Shown here: positions 24,751 through 37,519 of the stretch, piece after piece
How the letters are laid out: each line of letters starts with the position of its first letter
How positions within the stretch are numbered: the first letter of the stretch is position 1
Origin: Bretschneidera sinensis
Taxonomy: Eukaryota; Streptophyta; Magnoliopsida; Brassicales; Akaniaceae
Direction of reading: 5' to 3'
NCBI GenBank assembly: GCA_023935145.1
Contig: CM043699.1
Coordinates: 128,280,536 to 128,344,535, forward strand
DNA: 64,000 nucleotides
Position numbers and translations under genes: made by a program
Notes under the pieces: generated by a model
Told to the model about the DNA's origin: nothing
Databases searched by the model: none
The model's input: only the letters and a program-made list of their open reading frames with translations

Positions 24751-27700
24751 ATGGCAGAGGAGAAGAACCAAAACCCGATCCCGGAACCCGTCCCACCCGA
24801 ATCAGCTCAAAATGAAGGAAGGAAAAACAAAAACAACCTCCCAAATTTTCTCCTCTCAGTTAGACTAAAATATGTGAAGCTTGGTTACCACTACTTAATC
24901 TCAAATGCCATGTATTTGTTACTTGTGCCACTCTTAAGCGTAGCCTCCGCTCATCTCTCCACGTTAACCGCTCGAGATTTCGTCATTCTGTGGGACCAAC
25001 TCAAGTTCAATCTTGTATCAGTAACGCTATGCTCAAGCCTTTTGGTCTTCTTGGCCACGCTTTATTTCATGAGCCGACCAACAAAAGTTTACTTGGTCGA
25101 TTTTTCTTGTTACAAGCCCGAAGAAGCGCGTATATGCACCAGGGAGATCTTCATGGAGAGATCTCAACTCACTGGGAGCTTCACTGAAGAGAACTTGGCG
25201 TTTCAAAAGAAGATTCTGGAAAGGTCTGGGCTCGGCCAGGATACTTACTTGCCCGAGGCCGTCATGCGGATCCCGCCGAACCCGTGTATGGCGGAGGCGA
25301 GGAAGGAGGCCGAGATGGTAATGTTTGGTGCAATCGATGAGCTTTTGGTGAAAACTGGGGTGAAGCCTAAGGATATTGGAATCCTTGTAGTGAATTGCAG
25401 CTTGTTTAATCCGACGCCGTCTTTGTCGGCTATGGTGGTTAATCGGTACAAGCTTAGAGGGAACATCTTGAGTTATAACCTGGGTGGTATGGGTTGCAGT
25501 GCTGGGCTTATCTCTATTGACCTTGCCAAACAGCTGCTTCAGGTTTGTTTTTGCCCTTATTTTTTTCTATTAATATTTCTTTTAATTGAAAAGGTAGTTA
25601 AGTGATTGATTATTCAAAAAGTTTAATTTTATTAAAAAAATCCATTAGGTGCATATTCCAATCAATTACCTGATTAATTTTTTACTTCGCTCGTTCATGC
25701 TAAATCCTTCAATATATTTCTTTTTTATTCATACTTGTTTGGTTAAACGGATATCTATACGAATCGAAATGAACATTTTACTTGATTTCGATCCAACATA
25801 TAATTTTTTTCTATTTTAAAAAAGAAAATTTCTTAATGACAATATAATTTAAATCGTAAATAATCAATAATCAAGCATCAAGATACTACACTTTTGATAT
25901 TTTGGTAACGAATTTAAACTTTTATAACATTTATTTTTTGAAGATTATATTAACATATGTTCAGCACATAAGATATATATAAAATGAAGTTTAACAGATA
26001 CTCAATAGATATTACGCATACCCGGGTATTAATACTTAATACTCATACTTATCTGAACTAGTTAATTTAGTATTCGTGTCCTCTTAAAATAGTTATGATA
26101 GTTTTGGGTACTCAATAATACCCTAATCAATGTCATCTCTAAATGTGACTCAATTTGAGTGGTGTGATCTGTTTTGATTATTTATTTTCATGGTCTATAT
26201 AGCAATGCTCATAAAAGAATTTTGGGCATGAATTCAAATGCTAAAATTAGTACATAAATAAAGGAATGATTAATGATTTTTATTTAAAAATTAATAAAAA
26301 AGGGAAAAATAATTCTAAGAATCTAACATTATCAAATAATGTATGTAAATAGATGTGAATAAGGAATATGTATATACTACTTTATGGTTTTTACAATTTG
26401 GGTAGTTACTAATTTTGTGGTTAGGGGATAAAATTGAAGTGCTCCAATTAATTAAATATGATGGATATATTTTTTGATAAGGAATTAAATACTTATATGC
26501 TGGATTTGATGGTAAAAAAAATAAAGGGGACATGCTCTACCATATATGTGAAGGAAATTTTTGTAGGACATCACTTGATCACGTGTGGCTGGTATTAGGT
26601 GAAGCATATTAATGGATGTTATTGAGCCCTGTGTTTTCATTAAAAACCTGGAAAGTCTCATGGGGTCAAAGTCAGGTCAGTTGACAGGTGGGATTCTTAA
26701 TTTCTTACTTAAAATTTACTGCAAAAAAGTTTCTCGTCATGAGAATAAAAAATAACGACTTATATACGGTAGCAGGAATTAGCCCAATGGGTGGGGAGAG
26801 ATAAACCTTTGTAAATGAATCTTGGTTTAGTGTAGGGATGTTCAAATGGTGGATTCGGTTGTTACGGGACAGTTAAATATTTTGTTCCGATCCGATGGAT
26901 TTTATTAATGTATTTTGATTTTTTATTAATTTAAAATCAATCTATTTTGGTTAAAAGTTCAATTAACCGAACATTTAAAATATATTTATAATCCTTAATA
27001 ATTTAATAATAGATATAATATGCGTTAATTTTTCATATATATTTAAAATTATTAATAATTTAATTTATTAAGTAAATTAAAATCAGTTACTTGATCAGTT
27101 TGAATAAAGATTTTTTTTTTGTCCACTAACCCAAATATCTAACTTTTAAATATAAAAATTTTGAGGTTTATTGTTTAATCGAGTCAATCAAACTGAATTG
27201 ATCTGATCGGTTCGAAACGAGCCGGACAATCAGAATTGTCCTACCAATGCCCATCCCTAGTTTAGTGGTAGAAAATTAAAATCGAGACATTAATATTGCA
27301 TAGTTTCATGTTTAACTTTTATTATTTGTTTAATTTTCTAATTAATTTACGTTACAAATGAAATTAATTAGAAGGAAATTGGCTACCAAGAAGTTTAGTA
27401 TGTAGTACAATTAAAAGTCAAGGCTCAAGTTTGACGATATTTATCTTATTTTAAATAAATAATGTGACAGTATTGACATATAAATAGATTATGTGATAAC
27501 ATTTTGATATTATCATCAAATCATTATATCAATTTATTTATATAACATAGTTTTAATAATTTTTTTTGTAAAAAATAGAGGTAATTTTCAATACATTTTA
27601 CCTTAAATTTTTAACTAATAATAGTCTTTCTTACCATGAAGTTGCTCTTATATGAAATTACTTTAAACTCACGAAAATCACATACTCCGTATTATTCCAA

Positions 27701-28492
27701 CAGGCGCACCCCAATTCATATGCACTCGTGGTGAGCATGGAAAACATAACTCTCAACTGGTACTTCGGCAATGACCGATCAATGCTCGTCTCAAACTGCC
27801 TCTTCCGCATGGGTGGGGCCGCAATCCTCCTCACAAACCGATCATCTGATCGCCGCCGTTCAAAATATCAACTAATCCACACCATACGTACCCACAAAGG
27901 TGCCGACGACAAATCCTACGGTTGCGTCTTCCAAAGGGAGGACAACGACAAAAAAATTGGCGTCTCCCTCTCAAAAGATCTCATGGCCGTCGCCGGAGAA
28001 TCTCTCAAAACGAATATCACAACATTGGGACCATTAGTTCTTCCGATGTCCGAACAACTCCTATTTTTCGTGACTTTGGTCGCAAGAAAAGTGTTTAAAA
28101 TGAAGATAAAGCCATATATTCCCGATTTCAAGTTAGCTTTCGAGCATTTTTGTATTCATGCGGGAGGGAGAGCTGTTTTGGATGAAATAGAGAAAAACCT
28201 TGAGCTAACGGATCTGCACATGGAGTCTTCAAGGATGACTCTTTATAGATTTGGTAACACTTCTAGTAGCTCTTTGTGGTATGAATTGGCTTACAGTGAG
28301 GCGAAAGGGAGAATAAGAAAGGGTGATCGAACTTGGCAGATTGCTTTCGGATCAGGATTCAAGTGTAACAGCGCTGTGTGGCGGGCGTTGAGGTCTGTCA
28401 ATCCTGCAAAGGAGAAGAATCCTTGGATGGATGAGATTGATGAGTTTCCTGTTCATGTTCCTAGAGTGACAGCCGTTGTTTCTTCTAAGTAA
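24751..28492 (+). CDS. 3-ketoacyl-CoA synthase (FAE1/KCS type, KCS4/KCS11-like)
   Basis: Exon 1 (24751-25542, 264 codons, donor CAG|GTTTGT) joins in phase 0 to exon 2 (27704-28492, acceptor CCAACAG|GC), giving 526 aa. The enzyme condenses malonyl-CoA with long-chain acyl-CoA, the first and rate-setting step of very-long-chain fatty-acid elongation at the ER, which supplies waxes, sphingolipids and suberin. Two N-terminal hydrophobic segments (about 52-70 and 88-106) fit ER membrane anchors. The catalytic triad is visible: Cys249 in GGMGCSAGL, His416 in HAGGRAV and Asn449 in FGNTSSSS. Motifs such as [12 protein letters not shown] and [12 protein letters not shown] are diagnostic of the family. 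The N-terminal [15 protein letters not shown] motif places it near KCS4/KCS11. All key residues are present and the frame is open, so it should be functional. Confidence 0.95.
25543..27703 (+). other. Intron of the KCS gene
   Basis: A 2161-bp AT-rich intron, GT at 25543 and AG at 27702-27703, hosting the hAT-type MITE at 26833-27259. It splits the protein just after the catalytic-cysteine segment. Confidence 0.85.
26833..27259. mobile_element. hAT-type MITE in the KCS intron
   Basis: The element begins TAGGGATGTTCAAATGG and ends with the complement, CCAATGCCCATCCCTA. It is flanked by a perfect 8-bp target duplication, GTTTAGTG (26825-26832 and 27260-27267). Eight-base TSDs and TAGGGATG-type ends identify hAT superfamily elements. 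The 427-bp body has no coding capacity. Confidence 0.88.
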
Positions 28493-28636
28493 TTTTTCTT
28501 AATTTCTTGGGAGAATTTGTGTATGTGATTTAATTATTTTTAGTACATGCATGTGGTTGATGTCTTTGTACAACATTTATTTGAAGGTATAAATAAGGCC
28601 GTTCTCTTCGTTTTTTGTTTCTTAAATGTGTATATT

Positions 28637-28642
28637 AATAAA
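28637..28642 (+). terminator. Candidate polyadenylation signal of the KCS gene
   Basis: AATAAA lies 145 nt after the stop codon, followed by a T- and A-rich stretch. Confidence 0.4.
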
Positions 28643-28687
28643 GTGTTTTTATAAAAAAAAAATGTATGGATATATATATGATTTATT

Positions 28688-28766
28688 TGTTATAATTGAT
28701 CTGGATACTAATACACAAATAATCAATGATACAGCAAAGATCTTTTCATATTAAACTTGTCAAGAA

Positions 28767-28811
<45 letters not shown>

Positions 28812-29176
28812 ATTGATCTTCTAAGACTACAAGGAGAACCACATTTGGTATGGGAACCAATCAACTGAATGTTAGAGGGAAGGGAGAAGAACTATCTGTT
28901 TCAATAAAATTTAACGCACGTTAAACACCCTCCATTGATGTCTATTTACATCTTTGTGCCTTAGGGATCATAACCCTAACAGTTACCTCACAAATGTGCA
29001 TTGACCCATTAACAAAGACTCATACCACATCGGACTTCTATACATAAGGTGGCCCATACTAAAGAACCTTGATACTTTGGAGACCCATAAAAATTATATC
29101 ACTTAATTGGGTCCTTTATTAGATAACGGGTCTACATGTACAACGTTATAACATATCTGAACCAAAAATTCCAACA
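28688..29176 (-). repeat. 3' LTR of the minus-strand copia element
   Basis: It carries a long TA microsatellite (28770-28809) and matches 34876-35443. It lacks a ~60-bp block that follows the TA run in the other LTR. Confidence 0.9.
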
Positions 29177-29583
29177 ATCTCCCACTTGGGTTACATATGT
29201 TATCCTTTATATTGTACATGAAAATAACCTTAATTGAGCTCATTTGTGTTATCTAAATCAAAATATCCAACTACAATCTGATCCATTAATCGTATCAATG
29301 TAGGATCAAAACGGCATTTATCACATTTATTGTAACAAGACCCATCAATGGTCACAACACTAACACAATTAACGACATAGATCTAGTATGGATGTATAGC
29401 CTGAAAATTACATAAAACATGATCTTAAACATGTCAATTTCCAACTGGTCCTCCATATGACTCAAAAGAATAATATGAAATACTTTCAAACATTAAATGC
29501 AAAACTGCAATGAAAGTCATCATAGAATAATCAACATAACCATGTCAATTAAGCAAAAGTAAAAGGCTAAATACAAACTCCCA

Positions 29584-32500
29584 CTATACGGGCATATGGT
29601 CCAAAAGAATAACACCTATGTGAGCAACATGCTCATGAAACACTATGGGTGGCAAATCCTTAGTAAGCAGATCCGCAATCATAGAGTTTGTACTAATATA
29701 CTCAATTGACACTTGAGAATTCTGGACTCTCTCTTTGACAACCAGATACTTGATGTCAATATGCTTTGACCTCGACGAGCTTCGGTTGTTCTTGGAATAC
29801 AACTCAGCAGCCTTATTATCACAACAAATCGTTAATGGTCTATCAATGCTATCAACCGTCTGCAGCCTAGTGATAAAATTTTGCAGCCATATTCCCTGAT
29901 TTGATGCCTCATGGCAAGCTATGAACTCTACCTCCATGGTGGAAGTAGTTATGAGTGACTGTTTTACACTCTTCCATGATATAGCTCCTCCAGCTAACAT
30001 AAAGACATAGCCAGAAGTAGATCTCCTACTATCGAGACACCCAGCAAAATCGGAGTTGAATACCCAACGATCTCCAAAAGATCCGATCTCTGATATGTGA
30101 ACATATAATCCTTCGTTCTCTGTAGATATCTCATAACCTATTTAGCTGCTTTCCAATGATCCACGCCCGGGTTACTCAAATATCTGCCTAGCATTCCAAC
30201 AATGTACGCAATTTTCGGTCGCGTACATACTTGTGCATACATGAGACTTCCAACAGCCGAAGCATTGGGATATTTCTCCATTTCCTTCTTCTCAAGTTCA
30301 ATTTTCAGACATTGGAGCAAACTGAACTTATCACCCTTTGCCACGGGTGTGTTTTCTGGTGCACAACCACTCATGCTAAATCTACTTAGCACTTTATCAA
30401 TATAGGCCTTCTGTGACAGTCCAAGGATACCTCTGGAACGATCTCTATGGATCTATATACCCAAAACAAGGACGCATCATCAAGATCTTTCATTTCAAAT
30501 TTACTTGATAGAAATCTCTTGGTTTCATGCAATAGGCCTATATCACTGCTTGCTAGTAGAATGTTGTCTACATATAGCACCAGGATAATAAATTTGCTCC
30601 CACTGAACTTGAGATATATGCACTGATCAACGGTGTTTTCCTTAAATCCAAAGGATGTAATCAACTGATCAAATTTCCGATACCATTGTCGGGATGCCTG
30701 TTTTAAGCCATAAATGGACTTTTTAAGCTTGCATACAAGATGCTTTGAATCTTTGGACTCAAAGTTCTCCGGTTGCACCATGTATATTGTTTCTTCAATG
30801 TTTCCATTGAGAAATACTGTTTTAACGTCCATTTGATGTAGCTCCAAATCATAGTGAACTATAAGTGCCATAATGATTCTAAAGGAATCTTTCATCGAAA
30901 CCGGTGAAAAAGTCTCTTTATAATCAATGCCTTCCTTTTGAATGAAACATTTGGCGACTAGGCGAGCCTTATACCTTTCAATGTTGCCTTTTGAATCCCG
31001 TTTGGTTTTAAATATCCATTTATAACCAATCGGTTTTGCACCTTTTGGCAACTCTACTAAGTCCCAAACACTATTGTCATCCATTGATTTCATCTCATCC
31101 TTCATGGCTTCAATCCACTTTTTAGAATTAGGACATTGTGTGACTTGACTAAAAGAAGTCGGATCATCTTTCAGACCCATATCAAACTCATGTTCCTAGA
31201 GATACACGACATAATCAGTCAAAATCGCGTTTCTCCTTTCTCTAGTCGATCTCCTTAATGACACTTCCACTTCCACTTGAGGTTGTTGAGGTACCTCTTG
31301 ATGAACCTTAGGTGGTTCCTGATTTTGAGCAGACAGTAATTCAAGTTCATCATCAATGTGTTGGATCTTCGGATTTGCATTTTGAATCACATCAGGTATG
31401 GATACTTGAACGTTTTCAGTTGCAACAATAGGAATGTAAACACATTCCTCTTCAAAATTGACTTGCCTGAGTGGGTTTCTCCCATTTAACTCAACATTCT
31501 CAATGAACTTGGCATTGCCCGTTTTGAAAAAGGATCTATTAGAGGAATCGTAAAATTTGAAACCCCTTGATCTTTTAGAGTATCCAACAAAATAGCAGCT
31601 AATGGTCCTTGAGTCTAGCTTCTTCTCATTTGGCTTATAAGGCCGAGCCTCAGCTGGACATCCCCAAACATGCAAATGCCTAATGTTAGGCTTTTTGCCT
31701 ATCCATAACTCGTATAAGGTTTGAGCTACTGCTTTACTTGAAACTCTGTTCAGGATGTAAACTGCAGTCTTAATGGTTTCACCCCAAAGCGATTATGGCA
31801 AAGAAGAATGACTAATCATACTTCTTACCACATCCTTTAAGGTTCAGTTTCGTCTCTTAGCTACACCATTTTGACTACGAGTCTTTGGTAAGGTGTATTG
31901 AGGAATGATCCTACATTCTATCAAAAATTTGGCGAAGGGTCTGGGACATTGTTCACCTGATCCATCATATCTACCATAGTATTCACTTTCACGGTCAGAT
32001 TTGACAGCTTTAATTTTCTTGCGTAATTAATTTTCAACTTCGGCTTTGAAATTCTTGAACGTGTCTATAGATTGAGACTTCTCATGAATTAAATAAAGAT
32101 AGTCATACCTGGAGTAGTCATCTATGAAAGTGATAAAATATTGTTGTCCATTCCAAGAAGCTATAGGGAATGGACCACAAATATCCGTATGTATCAATTC
32201 TAAGACACTATTACTTCTATTAGCACCTTTATTTTTGTTTTCCCTTAATGCACTCAATGCAGACTTCAAAATCTGATAAATCTAAGGGATCAAGAATTCC
32301 TTCTGACACAAGTCTTTGAATCATTTGTTTAGAAATATGTCATAAACGCTTGTGCCATACCATTAATGAATTCTCATTTGTTAATCTGCACTTAATACCA
32401 ACATTACTGGTATGCAAGGATTCATTTTTTTTGGAGGCAATCATATCCAGTTTATATAAATTATCAATTAAAGAACCGATACCAAACAAATTTGAATTCT

Positions 32501-33690
32501 AAAACAGACTAAACTTTCTATTTCCGAATGAACAAGAAAAACCTGATTTGTCCAAACATGAAATAGAAACCAAATTCCATCTAAAAGACGGTACATAAAA
32601 AAATCTCATCCAAATCCAAATTACAACCAGATTCCAATTGTAATCTAAATAAACAAACTGCCTCCACAGGAGCTCTTTCACCATTTCCTACATAGATGTA
32701 TCTTTCAGCATCAGTTGGTGTTCAGCTCCTTATGCATCACTGCATAGAAACACTTATGTGAGTAATTTTCCCTGTATCTATCCACCAAGTGTTCTTAGGT
32801 ACTAAGGCCAAATTAACTTCTGAACAAACAAAGTTTAGAAGTTTACCCTTCTTCTCATGCCAGGTCACATATTTGGCGTATTTTGTGCACTCTTTCTTCA
32901 AATGACCAGCTTTGTGGCAAAAGAAACAAGTTATACCTTTATCTTGTTTCTGTTGTCCTTTGTGGTGTGAATTTCCAGACCCTGCTGTTTCCTTTCCTTT
33001 AATGTTCCTCTTTCTTTTCTTACTGGAACTGGGGTCCTGATAAGTTGATACTAAATGAGCACTTTCAATCTTTTCATGATTGAGTCTCTCTTCCTCTTGG
33101 ACACATTGAGCAATCAGCTTATTCAAAGTCCATTTCTTCTTTTGAGTATTGTAACTGATTTTGAAAGGACTAAATTATATAGGAAGAGAGATCAAGACTA
33201 AGTGCACCAGAATGTCTTCTGGCAATTCTAACTTGAATGCTTTTAGTTTTGTCACAAGGTTTGACATCTCCATGATGTACTCTCTTATATTCCCCTTCCC
33301 TTTGTACCGCATTGAGACAAGCTTAGTCAAGATGGTGCTTGTCTTGACCTTTTCGTTTGCGGCGAATAGGTCTGTTATTTGGGAGAGGAATTTCTTAGCA
33401 TCATTTTCATCAGGAATAGAACCTCTGATGGTATCCGGAATCGAGTACTTCATAATCATTAGGCTCATGCGGTTTGTTCGCTCTTACTTTTCATATACAA
33501 TCTTTTGCTCAGCGGTACTATCGCTGGTCAAAGGTGTGGGATGATCGACCTTCAATGCATAGTCTAATTCCATGCACCCGAGCACGATCATAACATGATC
33601 TTGCCACTTCTTGAAATTCGTGTCATTAAGCACGGGAATGCTGTTGATGTTAGCAGAAATCGATATTACTGTAAACAAAAACAAAAGCTC
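29584..33690 (-). pseudogene. Copia gag-pol remnant
   Basis: Domains run in copia order on the minus strand. Gag (about 33684-33175) is interrupted by in-frame stops near 33486 and 33174. A zinc knuckle CFFCHKAGHLKKEC lies at about 32928-32887, and a protease motif WWIDTGKITH near 32780. The pre-integrase zinc region is near 32390-32240, and the integrase core (HTDICGPF, FIDDYSRYDY) at about 32200-32110. Reverse transcriptase is at 31180-30386 and RNase H at 30392-29584 ([33 protein letters not shown]). The RT active site reads YVDN at about 30574-30563 instead of YVDD, a single G-to-A change, while the other catalytic Asp (HQMDVKT) remains. Several stops and frame breaks show it is dead. Confidence 0.9.
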
Positions 33691-34158
33691 ACAATTAGTA
33701 ACAACTCATGTATATATGAATCAAAACAAAACTGTATACATATACACATGCATGTGGGCCCATAACAAGATACCTAGCACAACATTAGTACTTAGTCTTT
33801 GGACAAAAATATCAACTTGTAAGTGGTATCTCGAATATAGTTCATGAATATTGACAACCCAACCTGCCAAATAATGTACATTTCTTTGGACCGACACATT
33901 ATTCGCATGACAACTTTTATTTGTCACATATTTACAACTATTTTAATCTATTAATAATGCAAAAATAACCTTCCTTTGGACCGATTATTTTCACATATTA
34001 ATAGCATGTTTACATGTCTTAAAATAAATAAATTTACATATTAGAGATTGCTTTAGCAACATAATACTTCAATTCATTCATCAAAACATTAAACATAAAA
34101 TTCGGAACAAAATCCTTAAAAAAAATAAAATAAAAATTTCTTGACCGGCGCCGCGGCA

Positions 34159-34189
34159 CCAGCAATCTACCCGAGGGACAGATTGCTGG
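34159..34189. other. GC-rich hairpin in the copia leader
   Basis: CCAGCAATCT (34159-34168) and AGATTGCTGG (34180-34189) are perfect 10-bp arms around an 11-nt loop. GGCGCC-rich sequence lies just to the left. It lies between the PBS and gag, so it would be in the 5' leader of the element's RNA. Confidence 0.7.
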
Positions 34190-34607
34190 CGCTGAGGAAA
34201 TACCAAATTGCTATGTTTGCAATTGGCAAGCGGTCGATTTACTATAGAAATGGAATTACAATAAGATCAATAATGCATATTTGATTTATTTCTTGCAAAT
34301 TACAATTTGTATCATTCTTTTGTCTTTTGTGCTTTTGGCCTTTAGCTAAGCAAAATGATTTTGTTTGCATCAGCTATGAGATAATTTCACTATTAAGTTT
34401 CCATGCATTTTATAATTGAAAGGTAATGAGTGGAAGATCAAGAACTTGCACAGAACATGTGGAGATGCACATAATGACAAGAATATGCGCAGAACATGCG
34501 ATCACTACTAACTTTTCTACCCAATCCACTTGTTCTATTTGGAAAAGTGAAAACTGTATAAATCGTTTTGACATTATGCATTAAGCCACAAAACAAAACC
34601 CAAAGCT

Positions 34608-34621
34608 AGCGCTGCAGCGCT
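34608..34621. other. 14-bp perfect palindrome in the copia leader
   Basis: AGCGCTGCAGCGCT is its own reverse complement. It lies about 240 bp downstream of the PBS in the element's sense. GC-rich palindromes in retroelement leaders can act as RNA dimer-initiation sites; that role here is inference only. Confidence 0.6.
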
Positions 34622-34875
34622 GGTTCGATAAATGGCAATTGAATCAATCGCAAAAATCACTTAAATTGAATATTTTTATACAAAAAAAAAATCATATTTT
34701 GAGATGTAATTCATATAGTAATTATACAATCTCATCAACAAACATGGATTTATAGCAATTTTTTTAAAAAAAATAAATAAATTTCTGCCCTAAACACACT
34801 TTATGAGAAAAAATTCAAGAAACTCAATTTTCATATGAATCTCAACAATTTAACATGAAAGGCTCTGATACCAAT

Positions 34876-34954
34876 TGTTATAATTGATATTGATACTAAT
34901 ACACAAATAATCAATGATACAGCCAAGATCTTTAATTATTAAACTTGTCAAGAA

Positions 34955-34999
<45 letters not shown>

Positions 35000-35443
35000 A
35001 TATATGTATATATATATTGAGAAGATGAGTTAGAAATAAACCGGAATCCATTGCAAGCAAGCCTCTTTGGGTTAATCTTCTAAGACTACATGGAGAACCA
35101 CCTTTAGTATGAGAACTAATCAACTGAATATTATAGGGGAGGGAGAAGAACTGTTTGTTTCAATAAAATTTAACGCATGTTAAACACCCTCCCCTGATGT
35201 CTATTTATATCCCTGTGTCTTATGGACCATAACCCTAATAGTTACCTCACACATGTGCATTGGGTCTTTGACTCATTAACAAATACTCATACCACATCGG
35301 GCTTCTACACATAAGGTGACCTATACTAAAGAACCTTGATACTTTGGAGACTCATAAAAATTATATCACTTAATTGGGTCTTTTATTAGATAATGAGTCT
35401 AAATGTACAATATTATAACATATCTGAACCAAAAATTCCAACA
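34876..35443 (-). repeat. 5' LTR of the minus-strand copia element
   Basis: Longer of the two LTRs, with a TA/TG microsatellite at about 34959-35016. It is adjacent to the PBS on its inner side and to the TTATT duplication on its outer side. Confidence 0.9.
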
Positions 35444-35448
35444 TTATT

Positions 35449-36503
35449 TTGTTCAAATTTACTATTGTTTGACCAAAAACTATTTTAAAAACCATAAATC
35501 AAAACTATTTTTAAGGCAAACATTACTCTACTCTGAAACGTAGACATGCCGAATTTAGTGAAATCTTATTTTATTCTAAATCTTAAGAGTTCTGGCCACA
35601 TAAAAATGCTAAATGAGTGAAAATATGGCCATTCTTTGTAAGTGGTTGCACAGAGAAATTCTTGTGTTGGTTGGTCTAATTATATTGACATTTGACAGTA
35701 ATGATATTTTCATTTGATGGATCACCAATTTGAACTTTTGTTTATAAGCTTCACTGTTACTCGCTACAATAATTTTATTAAAAATAAAATTTATAAAACA
35801 CATAAATTATCAATAATTATTTTTTAAAATTTACTAGACAATTTTCAATGATGGAAATTGATAATTAAATACAGTGGTAGGTGCAACAACGTCTTTAGAC
35901 TAATCAATCATAATGTGTCATCATTTTTTACTCCACTTGTTTGCTAACTTGCACGTTTTAATTGATTGGATCTAACCGATTGAATTAGGTTTGATTTATA
36001 TAAGAATTGATTGATTCCACGCCTCCACAAGTCAATAAAAGAAACATTATATAAACCCAAAATTCCACTGGTAAATATTCAACATTTAATATCTTTGCTG
36101 GAGAAAACGAACAGATGACATCTTTATTTACTCCATTGACATACCATTTAAGATTTTGTAACAACGTACAAGTCAACCAAGTTGCAGTTGTGCTGGTGCA
36201 TGCAATGAACCAAAATTAATGGCTTGTGAAACAAGTTGGAGATTGGGTGCATGCAGTTGTTGATCCAACAATATTGCATGGTATACATTAATTATGTGCA
36301 CATGCCTGCACAAGCATGTTTTGGCCAACGTCGACGGTGACACATTCACTAGTTGATAATTTAGTACTCCTATTGCATGTTAAATACTTTAAAGTAAAAG
36401 GTCGAAGAAAAGTCATTGCGCGTTTGTTAATCCCTATTTTCTGCGATCAATAAAGCTATTCCGACCACGAATGGCAAACATAAGATTAAACCATCCAAAA
36501 GTG
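35449..36503. other. Intergenic, no gene recognised
   Basis: AT-rich spacer between the copia element and the tandem duplication. Only short chance frames are present. Confidence 0.5.
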
Positions 36504-36648
36504 GACTAGTCACGTGATGACACCTCACGATGTTAGATTAATGATTTTACTATTTTACTATTAGGAAACACTCGAGAATGTGCCGGAGATGATGAAAGAT
36601 GGTTGTTGTGGTTCAATTTGATGGTTTAAAGCCATCATCTCAATTCGG

Positions 36649-37271
36649 AGTAAGCATGAAAATTGGTGAAACTGTTAGTCTGATTTAAATTGATGCATTA
36701 TGTTTTGTTGAATTTAAGTTGAAAAATTATTGAATTTATCTGGTTGGATTGAGTCACATATTTAAATTTTTTCAACTCAATTTAAACTAGTAATCCAATA
36801 ACTATAAAATAATATTATATATATTTAATATTTGTTATATTTTTTACTTAATTTGTGGGATATTTGTACGTTGTGGTATATTTGTGTTGAAGCTTTGAAT
36901 AATTTGTTTCATCAAGCTCCTCTAAAATCTAGTATTTATTTTGTATTAAATTAAAGTTATTTGCACTTTACATTAAGTGATTTAAAGCACTTTGTAAGTT
37001 ATAGATTTGTAAGATTTAATGATTTTATTGTATATATGTATTTGATTTTTGAACTAATGGATGATGAACGGTTGAAATAGAATACATATAGTATGTTTGA
37101 ATTAATTTTAAGTGAGAAAAAACATATTACACCAGTGATTAAAGCTGATTTGATTAGGTTGGGTTGAATTGAGTTAGATGGGTTCATAAGTTTGGTTATC
37201 TCAACCCAATATAATTGGATTGGTTGGGTTTTTATGCCAATCCGACCTAACAGAACCTATGCTCACCCTTA
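36649..37271. mobile_element. Degenerate hAT MITE, copy A
   Basis: The right end (cctatgctcaccctta) matches the TIR of the element at 58789-59752. The interior shares phrases such as 'actaatggatgatgaa' and the 'gggtt' runs near the right end. The left end is altered ('gagtaagcatg') and no 8-bp TSD can be read. Confidence 0.65.
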
Positions 37272-37519
37272 TGTGACGTTTGTTTTTTTAAATGTTAAGT
37301 GTTGAATATTGAATGAACATCTGAATAGTACTGAACAAATAAGAGGCAATGTTTCAATGCTGAATGACTAGTTACATGATGACACCTCACGATGTTAGAT
37401 TAATGATTTTATGATTTTACTATTAGGAAACACTCGAGAATGTGTCGGAGATGATGAAAGATGGTTGTTGTGGTTCAATTTGATGGTTTAAAGCCACCAT
37501 CTCAATTAGGCGTAAGCAT

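Larger units (their letters stand above)
28688..35443 (-). mobile_element. Full-length but inactive Ty1-copia retrotransposon
   Basis: Read on the minus strand, the 5' LTR is 35443-34876 (568 bp) and the 3' LTR is 29176-28688 (489 bp). Both have TGTTGGAATT...ATTATAACA ends. A perfect 5-bp target duplication TTATT flanks the element (28683-28687 and 35444-35448). The PBS complement GGCTCTGATACCA lies at 34861-34873, next to the 5' LTR; the polypurine tract (AAGTGGGAGAT) abuts the 3' LTR at 29177-29187. The LTRs differ by many substitutions, TA-repeat length and a ~60-bp block missing from the left copy, so insertion is old. Confidence 0.93.
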
